Origin: Planctomycetota bacterium
Lineage (GTDB): Bacteria > Planctomycetota > Phycisphaerae > WQYP01
Assembly (NCBI GenBank): GCA_021828925.1
Contig: JAJZCT010000201.1
Coordinates: 1-6,470 of the forward strand
DNA length: 6,470 nucleotides
Reading direction: 5' to 3'
Part shown: positions 1-4,446 of the stretch, piece after piece
Layout: each line of letters starts with the position of its first letter
Numbering within the stretch: the stretch's first letter is position 1
The notes under the pieces: generated by a model
Databases searched by the model: none
Seen by the model: only the letters and a program-made list of their open reading frames with translations
What the model was told of the DNA's origin: nothing
Translations under genes and position numbers: made by a program

Positions 1-104
1 TATCGAAATAGTACTTGCTACATTTTTCCCTAAAACCACGCTTTTTCAGGCTTTTTTAAAAAACTAGGGGGAAGTTAGGCCAGTTCCTGAAATCCGGCCA
101 GCGA

Positions 105-1211
105 TCAAAACCGCAAATTCCGGGGCAGAAAGTCCTGCTTCAAGGCGATCTTGGCCAGGCGCAGTGTTTCTTCCGCAACCGCGTTGGCGCGGGCGGTGCC
201 GTCCTGAAGCACGGCTAGAAGTTGTGCTGGATCATTCTCAAAAGTAAGACGCCGCTGGCGCATGGGTTCAATCAGGGCCACCAGCACCTCAACAAGTTTT
301 TTCTTGCATTCCACATCCCCAATTCCGCCGGCACGGTATTTTTCCTCGGTTTCCTTAACCCACGCGGTATCCGGATTAAATGTTTCATGGAATATCCATA
401 GCGGATTATTTTCCACGCTGCCGGGATCAGTAGCCTTTTTCCGGTTGGGATCGGTATACATGGACATAACTTTTTTGCGGATGGTATCCGGATCATCACT
501 TAAATAAATGGCGTTGTTTAGAGATTTGCTCATTTTAAGCAACTGCCCGTGCGGACCGGGGCCACCGATGCCCACGAGCCGGCGCACGCGGCCCAGCCGC
601 GGTTCAATGATGGGGAATAATCCGCCGCTTTGAACATAATGTTCATCCGGCGTTTGCGGATCAACGCCACAATAGATCTGGTCAAACCGCCGGGCCACTT
701 CGCGCGTTAATTCCAAATGAGCCAATTGGTCTTCCCCCACCGGTACCAGAGCCGGACGAAAAGCCAGGATGTCGGCAATTTGCCCAATGGGATACAGCAG
801 GAAGCCGAAGCTGTAGCTGTCACCGAGATTTTTATCACGGATTTCATCTTTTATGGTGGGGTTGCGCATCAGTCGGGAAAAAGGAACCAGCATGCTGAAG
901 AAAAAAGTCAGTTCCGCAATCGCCGGAATTTCCGATTGCACAAAGATGGTGCTTTTTTTGGGGTCAATGCCCGCGGCCAGATAATCGGCGGCAATGTCCA
1001 GAACACTCTGCCGGATATCCGCGGGCTGCTCCGCCCGTGTGGTAAATGCGTGGGCATTGGCAATTATGAAGTAGCAATCGAACTGATCCTGAAGCTGCAC
1101 CCGATTTTCCAGGGAGCCGACAAAATGACCCAGGTGCAGGCGGCCCGTGGGCGTATCACCAGTAAGAATCCGCGGCTTGGCCGAGCTGTCTGTTGCTTTA
1201 GGTTTTTCCAT
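105..1211 (-). CDS. trpS: Tryptophanyl-tRNA synthetase
   Basis: This class I aminoacyl-tRNA synthetase charges tRNA-Trp with tryptophan in the cytoplasm, using ATP. The 368-residue protein has the expected family length. The HIGH signature is present as PTGRLHLGH (residues 21-29). The KMSKS loop is exact at 226-230, in LLKMSKSLNNAI. Between them, YPIGQIADIL (140-149) and VPVGEDQ (156-162) are the tryptophan-pocket and dimer-region motifs typical of bacterial TrpRS. The ATG start is supported by GGAG five bases upstream on the minus strand (plus-strand 1217-1220) and by a promoter-like pair at 1238-1265. The C-terminal helical region appears complete and ends in TGA. The gene is transcribed away from the glycosyltransferase at 1330, so the two are probably not co-regulated. 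No damage is visible, and the assignment is essentially certain. Confidence 0.97.
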   Translation of the reverse strand: MEKPKATDSSAKPRILTGDTPTGRLHLGHFVGSLENRVQLQDQFDCYFIIANAHAFTTRAEQPADIRQSVLDIAADYLAAGIDPKKSTIFVQSEIPAIAELTFFFSMLVPFSRLMRNPTIKDEIRDKNLGDSYSFGFLLYPIGQIADILAFRPALVPVGEDQLAHLELTREVARRFDQIYCGVDPQTPDEHYVQSGGLFPIIEPRLGRVRRLVGIGGPGPHGQLLKMSKSLNNAIYLSDDPDTIRKKVMSMYTDPNRKKATDPGSVENNPLWIFHETFNPDTAWVKETEEKYRAGGIGDVECKKKLVEVLVALIEPMRQRRLTFENDPAQLLAVLQDGTARANAVAEETLRLAKIALKQDFLPRNLRF

Positions 1212-1237
1212 GAAGGCTCCAATTACTACGCGGAAGC

Positions 1238-1265
1238 ATTATGCCCTACCCCGCATGATTGTAAA
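1238..1265 (-). promoter_or_regulatory. Candidate sigma70-type promoter of trpS
   Basis: Read on the minus strand, TTTACA (plus-strand 1260-1265) is followed after 16 bp by CATAAT (1238-1243). Transcription would start near 1230, giving a leader of about 20 nt that contains the GGAG site before the trpS ATG. The match is by eye only, but position and spacing are good. Confidence 0.45.
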
Positions 1266-1272
1266 CCCCGCT

Positions 1273-1301
1273 TTGCCATTTGCCATCACAGAAAAGACAA
1301 T
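1273..1301 (+). promoter_or_regulatory. Candidate sigma70-type promoter of the glycosyltransferase
   Basis: TTGCCA (1273-1278) and GACAAT (1296-1301) are separated by exactly 17 bp. Transcription would start near 1308, about 22 nt before the GTG at 1330. This favours that GTG as the start over the ATGs at 1210 and 1255. The -10 box matches only four of six consensus bases, so this is tentative. Confidence 0.35.
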
Positions 1302-1329
1302 CCCCACAGCCTCCGGTAGAATCTTGGCC

Positions 1330-2262
1330 GTGAACACGGTATCGGAAATACACATCAGCATCATTATTCCCACGCACAACCGTGCCGAACTGCTGGGCCA
1401 GACGCTGGAGAGTATTTCGCAGTTGGAAGTTCCCTCCGGTAAAACGGTGGAATTGCTGATTATCGCCAATGCCTGCACGGATCAAAGCGTATCCGTTTGC
1501 CATGCCGCCGAAAAAAAAATGCCATTCCCCTTGCGCTGCGTGGTAGAACCACAGGCGGGGGCCAGCCACGCGCGCAATCGTGCCTTGGCTGAAGCCCGGG
1601 GGGACATCCTGGCATTTTTGGATGATGACGTATGGGTGGACCGGCAGTGGCTTATGGGGTTGATGGAAGTGTTTGAAACCCAGCCTGCGCATGTTGTGGC
1701 GGGCAAGGTGACGCTCTGGTGGCAGGCTGTGGAAAAGCCGCCGTGGCTGAGCCATCGCTCCGAACATCTGCTTAGTTCGGTGGATTATGGGCATGAGGTG
1801 CGGGAATTATTTACCGGTGGAGAGGCCATTTCCGCCAACCTGGCTATTCGCAGATGCGTGTTGAAAGATGTAAGTTCATTTCGTACCGATCTGGATCGGC
1901 AGGGCCGCACTGTGTTGGCCGGTGGCGATACTTACTTTATTACGCAGGCTCTGCAAACCGGCCATCGCATGTTTTATGCCCCGCGTGCCGCAATCCGTCA
2001 TTGGGTAACTCCTGAACGCGTGACACTGGCCTATTTGAGCCGCGCCGCCTACGCCAATGGTTTAGCCCGCATTCAAATGACCGATCACCTTTCCGCCGCC
2101 AAAACCCTTCAATTGACGGTGGAAAATTCTCTGAAATACGGCCTTTACAGCTTCATAGAAATCATCTGTGCCGCAGTGGGAAACCAGCGAGGCCGCATCA
2201 ATCACCGCATTCGCCGCATGACCTCTTTAGGTATACTGACCGCAATGCGCAAGGGCCAATGA
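1330..2262 (+). CDS. Family 2 glycosyltransferase (GT-A fold)
   Basis: This is a predicted cytoplasmic or membrane-associated inverting glycosyltransferase that would move a sugar from a nucleotide-sugar donor, probably in cell-surface polysaccharide synthesis. Acceptor and donor cannot be read from sequence. From the chosen GTG start it has 310 residues. ISIIIPTHNRAELL (9-22) is the classic GT2 first strand. AFLDDDVWVD (95-104) carries the DxD metal and nucleotide site at 98-100. AGGDTYF (197-203) supplies the likely catalytic-region Asp, and RHWVTPERV (223-231) holds a His where this fold often places a metal ligand. The frame stays open upstream to an ATG at 1147 inside trpS. However, ATG 1210 overlaps the trpS start codon and ATG 1255 overlaps its likely promoter. 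The GTG has a weak GGTAG nine bases upstream and gives the usual short lead before the first strand. No polysaccharide operon is visible alongside. Confidence 0.9.
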   Translation: MNTVSEIHISIIIPTHNRAELLGQTLESISQLEVPSGKTVELLIIANACTDQSVSVCHAAEKKMPFPLRCVVEPQAGASHARNRALAEARGDILAFLDDDVWVDRQWLMGLMEVFETQPAHVVAGKVTLWWQAVEKPPWLSHRSEHLLSSVDYGHEVRELFTGGEAISANLAIRRCVLKDVSSFRTDLDRQGRTVLAGGDTYFITQALQTGHRMFYAPRAAIRHWVTPERVTLAYLSRAAYANGLARIQMTDHLSAAKTLQLTVENSLKYGLYSFIEIICAAVGNQRGRINHRIRRMTSLGILTAMRKGQ

Positions 2263-2302
2263 AGTAGCGCAGAAGCTTGCCTGCACGCAGTGGCTAAAAT
2301 AA

Positions 2303-2400
2303 CCCAGTGTTCTGTCACAGCAAGAAATTAGGGTACGCAGCGAGGTCGCGTGGCAGGGGGGCGGGTTTGGTCCGAGAGGGATCCACCCTAGAATCTCGGC
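2303..2400 (+). repeat. MITE-like element, copy A (right end diverged)
   Basis: It begins with CCCAGTGTTCTGTCAC (2303-2318) and runs through AGCAAGAAATTAGGGTA, CGAGGTCGCGTGGCAGGGGG and CCACCCTAGAATCTCGG. It is colinear with copy B at 2884, about four-fifths identical by eye with two single-base length differences. The last part, which in copy B is GTGACAGAGCACTGGG, is not recognisable here, so this copy lacks a matched right end. Probably an old, decayed copy. Confidence 0.75.
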
Positions 2401-2435
2401 ACGCGGTATGCAATCCAAAATAGACTGAAAAAAAG

Positions 2436-2470
2436 ACCGAGGATTACGCGGATTGCGCGGATAAACACGG
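2436..2470 (-). repeat. ATCCGCG-type intergenic repeat, minus orientation
   Basis: Read on the minus strand this is a 9-bp-period string, ATCCGCGCA ATCCGCGTA ATCCTCGG. It matches the plus-strand copy at 2822-2855. Such strings are, in my recollection, widespread between genes in several environmental phyla. Their function is not established. Confidence 0.6.
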
Positions 2471-2563
2471 GGCTTCCATGCTCCGAGACCTCCATACGCA
2501 TTACGCACCGCGCTATTTGATAATTGTCATGGCGGTCAAAACTACTTTTCTCCGCCGCCAATA

Positions 2564-2630
2564 CCGCAACGATCCCACCCCCCTGCTCGATTGGGGCTTG
2601 AGAGCAGCAGGAGGAGGTGTTTCGTTGCGG
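2564..2630 (+). repeat. Imperfect inverted repeat (long hairpin)
   Basis: CCGCAACGA (2564-2572) is the exact reverse complement of TCGTTGCGG (2622-2630). Inside it CTGCTC (2583-2588) pairs with GAGCAG (2602-2607). The segments between the two stems are pyrimidine-rich on one side and purine-rich on the other and pair only partly. The right arm lies inside the first 100-bp tandem copy. Confidence 0.55.
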
Positions 2631-2822
2631 CGACAACTTCTCTTATGCTCCCAGCCTTATTTGCTCCACTGCTCACCTGCTCAAAATTCCCCTGCTCTAA
2701 TCGGCCGCAGGAGGAGGTGTTTCGTTGCGGCGACAACTGCTCTTATGTTCCCAGCCTTATTTGCTCCACTGTTCACCTGTCTAAATTCTCTGCTCTATCG
2801 GGCTGCAGCCCGATTCCTCCTG
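2607..2822 (+). repeat. Tandem direct repeat, 100-bp period, two copies
   Basis: The block starting GCAGGAGGAGGTGTTTCGTT occurs at 2607 and again at 2707, exactly 100 bp apart. Over the first 73 bp of each copy I count three mismatches (2639, 2648 and 2672 against their partners). After that the copies drift by single-base indels. A partial third unit boundary, CTGCTCTATCGGGCTGCAG, follows at 2790. The array ends in TCCTCCTG (2815-2822), the reverse complement of the CAGGAGGA that opens each unit. No protein explains the pattern. Confidence 0.88.
2797..2814. repeat. 18-bp perfect palindrome
   Basis: ATCGGGCTGCAGCCCGAT is fully self-complementary with no spacer. It sits at the right boundary of the tandem repeat, at the position equivalent to the degenerate unit junctions near 2588 and 2700. 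It could be a hairpin end, a protein-binding site or a remnant of an element end. No U-tract follows, so a terminator is unlikely. Confidence 0.7.
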
Positions 2823-2855
2823 GTATCCGCGTTATCCGCGAAATCCGCGGTTCTC
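2822..2855 (+). repeat. ATCCGCG-type intergenic repeat, plus orientation
   Basis: Three near-copies of a 9-bp unit, ATCCGCGTT ATCCGCGAA ATCCGCGGT. This is the same family as 2436-2470 but inverted relative to it, so the pair brackets the tandem duplication. Confidence 0.6.
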
Positions 2856-2883
2856 TCCCGGTGATCGTATTGGAAAATAATCG

Positions 2884-2996
2884 CCCCGTGCTCTGTCACG
2901 GCAAGAAATTGGGGTATGCACCGAGGTCGTGTGGCAGGGGGCGGTTTGGTTTGACGGGGTCCCCACCCTAAAATCTTGGTGTGACAGAGCACTGGG
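2884..2996 (+). mobile_element. MITE-like element, copy B, with 16-bp terminal inverted repeats
   Basis: The left end CCCCGTGCTCTGTCAC (2884-2899) is the reverse complement of the right end GTGACAGAGCACTGGG (2981-2996) except for one base, giving a 113-bp element. Inverted similarity continues inward: CAAGAAATTGGGGT (2902-2915) against CAAGATTTTAGGGT, read on the minus strand from 2976 back to 2963 (11 of 14 match). The whole could fold into a long imperfect hairpin. It has no coding capacity and no target duplication that I can call. It shares its length, order and left end with copy A. Its right end lies 22 bp before the cupin start codon, so it occupies the place where that gene's promoter is expected. 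Confidence 0.78.
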
Positions 2997-3018
2997 ATCG
3001 CTTTTATGGAGACAACCT

Positions 3019-3417
3019 ATGGAAATCAAACGCAGCGGCTCGCAACCATCCGGAAAAGGCCCGGCTGACTGGTTTACCGGCACGGTCCGGATTGAACACC
3101 TTTTGGAACCCCCGGAACCCGCACGCGTTGCCGGTGCCTGCGTCACCTTCGAACCCGGTGCACGCACAGCTTGGCACACGCACCCGCTGGGCCAGACGCT
3201 GATTATCACCTCCGGCTGCGGCTGGGCACAGCAATGGGGAGAGCCGCGACAGGAAATCCGTCCGGGGGATGTAATCTGGTTTGCCCCGGGCGAAAAACAT
3301 TGGCATGGCGCAACTGCCACCACCGCCATGACGCATATCGCAATTCAAGAAAAGCTTAATGGCAGCCCTGTAGACTGGCTGGAAAAAGTCAGCGACCAGC
3401 AATATAGTTCCGGATAA
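3019..3417 (+). CDS. Small cupin protein, manganese cupin / hydroxynitrile lyase-like
   Basis: A single-domain cupin of 132 residues. The first cupin motif is WHTHPLGQ (52-59) and the second is [16 protein letters not shown] (82-97). His53, His55, Gln59 and His94 match in number and spacing the metal ligands I recall for the Granulicella cupin hydroxynitrile lyase. Ala40, Val42 and Gln110, active-site positions of that enzyme, are also the same. Many relatives are annotated only as cupin, and cyanohydrin cleavage may be a side activity, so the physiological substrate is open. The ATG at 3019 has GGAGA (3008-3012) six bases upstream. This start gives exact numbering agreement with the known enzyme, so the longer in-frame start at 2929, inside the MITE-like element, is rejected. 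The TAA overlaps the ribosome binding site of the next small frame, which suggests an original operon. Confidence 0.9.
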   Translation: MEIKRSGSQPSGKGPADWFTGTVRIEHLLEPPEPARVAGACVTFEPGARTAWHTHPLGQTLIITSGCGWAQQWGEPRQEIRPGDVIWFAPGEKHWHGATATTAMTHIAIQEKLNGSPVDWLEKVSDQQYSSG

Positions 3418-3427
3418 GGAGTTTTTT

Positions 3428-3583
3428 ATGCAAACGCGCAAATCCGGCGGAGACTGCGGCGTCGAAAATCGTGATTCAAGGGGCACGCTATCCGGAAAAC
3501 TTAAAGAAAATGGTTGGCCGTTGACGCGAAGCGCTATTCAAGGCGAAAATACAATGATGCGGGCAGCGGATCGGTTTGCTTGA
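3428..3583 (+). CDS. Small ORF of 51 residues after the cupin, probably a remnant
   Basis: An ATG at 3428 is preceded by TAAGGAG (3415-3421), which overlaps the cupin stop codon, then six T residues. This is a strong, well-spaced ribosome binding site, so translation coupled to the cupin is plausible. The protein starts MQTRKSGGDC and ends MMRAADRFA. It shows no signal peptide, membrane segment or motif I recognise. The opening MQTRK resembles the start of many aldo/keto reductases, but nothing after it does. I infer that a second operon gene began here and was lost to rearrangement. A genuine small protein is the alternative. Confidence 0.4.
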   Translation: MQTRKSGGDCGVENRDSRGTLSGKLKENGWPLTRSAIQGENTMMRAADRFA

Positions 3584-3644
3584 AAAATTCGGATCATACC
3601 GTGCTGGAGTCTTGGTGGTGTTGTGTTACGTTAATCGCAAAAAT

Positions 3645-3872
3645 GTGACCTATTACCTGCACATGCGACGAACCGCTGCCGGCGGGACGGTATATGTCAT
3701 GACCCGAAGCAGTGAAGGGGCCTTGGAGGCTTTTCCGCCGGGAATGGAGATTGTTGAAAACGTCAACGCACAGGTCTCTGTGCGGATGCGACGCAAACGG
3801 ATTATTACAGCGGCGGAAGAATCCCTGATTCGCACGGCTGAGCCCCAGTTGGGACAGCGGCTTATTTTGTGA
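3645..3872 (+). pseudogene. N-terminal fragment of a conserved hypothetical protein, cut off by IS66 remnant
   Basis: From a GTG at 3645 the frame reads MTYYLHMRRTAAGG, then VMTRSSEGAL, MEIVENVNAQVSVR and RIITAAEESLI. The pattern YYLH...T..G...Y...SEGAL...PPG.EI.EN.NAQV..R resembles, from memory, the start of an uncharacterised family of longer proteins with no known function. The likeness stops near 3836. The remaining codons to the TGA at 3870-3872 are read antisense through the IS66 remnant and are not native. The frame is open upstream to a TTG at 3576, but that extension looks unlike the family. No good ribosome binding site precedes the GTG. Probably a truncated, non-functional gene. 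Confidence 0.5.
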
Positions 3873-4285
3873 TCCACAACGCGATGGACCTGTGCGGGAG
3901 TAAAAGGCTCGCGTTCGTGGCGCTGGTGCCCGGATTGTCCGCCGATGGCCCGCTTCGGGCCCGGCGGCATGGGTGGCAGCGGCGGTTTAGCTATATCGCT
4001 GGAAGGAGGCGTGGAGAAATTCTCGGACAACCGGGCCACTTGCGCCGGAAGTTCGCCCACTCGTTTGGAAAAATCCGTGGCCTGTTGTTGCAACGCCGTG
4101 ATGGAGGCATCACGCTGGGCAAGCTGATGGGTTAAATCAACAAGGCGAAAATCCACCCGCGCGTTTTGCAGTTCCAGTTCGGCAACGCGTTGTTGATAGG
4201 CTTGTTCGGTGCTTACATCGATGTCGCTTTGGCTCGTTCTTTTCTTATACTTTTTTCGGCCGAACCAGGCCCATGGATGCAGAAA
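3837..4285 (-). pseudogene. IS66-family transposase remnant, N-terminal part only
   Basis: On the minus strand the frame runs from just inside a stop at 4286-4288. It carries a coiled-coil stretch (EQAYQQRVAELELQ, then LTHQLAQRD), then LSENFSTPPSSDIAKPP, GGQSGHQRHEREPFTP and VVDHKISRCPNWGSAVR. This is the ordered N-terminus of the IS66 transposase: leucine-rich helix, NSSKPPSSD-like linker, GGQPGH motif and zinc ribbon. The zinc motif normally reads CPxCG, and here the second Cys is Trp (CPNWG). No ATG start is visible (the first usable start is a GTG at 4154-4156), and the whole DDE catalytic region is absent. The likeness ends at about 3800-3840. No tnpA or tnpB and no terminal repeats are seen. 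This is a dead fragment. Confidence 0.85.
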
Positions 4286-4316
4286 TTAGTGCTCGTGGCT
4301 TGCTCGTGGTTTGTTC

Positions 4317-4345
4317 TTGCATGGCTCGATGGGAGTGTTTATAGT
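4317..4345 (+). promoter_or_regulatory. Candidate sigma70-type promoter for the long exported-protein gene
   Basis: TTGCAT (4317-4322) and TATAGT (4340-4345) are separated by 17 bp, each matching four or five of six consensus bases. It lies about 100 bp before the ATG at 4447 and just outside the IS66 remnant. An 11-bp direct repeat of GCTCGTGG (4291 and 4302) lies just upstream. The rest of 4286-4446 holds no convincing gene. Confidence 0.35.
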
Positions 4346-4446
4346 TATTTGCGTTCAGGCCCGTTGTGTGCTTGAGCGACCTGAAGGCCATGAACGGTTA
4401 CTATCCATCTTCGCCGCGCCGACATCCGTAAATTGGAGCACAAAAC

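Larger units (their letters stand above)
2263..3018. other. Gene-free, repeat-rich island
   Basis: No reading frame in this 756-bp stretch resembles a protein. The open frames present run across repeats and have no family likeness. The stretch instead holds two copies of an inverted-repeat element at its ends, a pair of oppositely oriented ATCCGCG repeats, a 100-bp tandem duplication, a hairpin and a palindrome, each listed separately. I saw no clear terminator for the glycosyltransferase just after 2262. Confidence 0.75.

Noticed and set aside
1..104. Possible terminator downstream of trpS (AT-rich stretch with TTTTTTAAAAAA at 52-63)
   Set aside because: I found no GC stem followed by a T-tract in the right orientation. 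GGCCAG repeats at 78 and 95 pair for only four bases. Nothing else is seen in this short flank.
717..1319. 200-codon plus-strand frame opposite trpS
   Set aside because: It is antisense to a clearly conserved synthetase and its protein resembles nothing. It is a shadow of the trpS codon pattern.
1246..1794. 182-codon minus-strand frame opposite the glycosyltransferase
   Set aside because: The plus strand carries all GT2 motifs. This frame has no recognisable domain or ribosome binding site.
2607..2822. CRISPR array
   Set aside because: There are only two units with a 100-bp period, and the similarity covers most of the unit. There is no short repeat/unique spacer pattern and no cas gene.
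2478..2971. Overlapping plus-strand frames of about 125 codons in the repeat island
   Set aside because: They run through the tandem and MITE-like repeats and encode repeated, low-information peptides with no family resemblance.
2832..3486. Minus-strand frames opposite the cupin (160-165 codons)
   Set aside because: They are antisense to a well-supported cupin and show no motifs.
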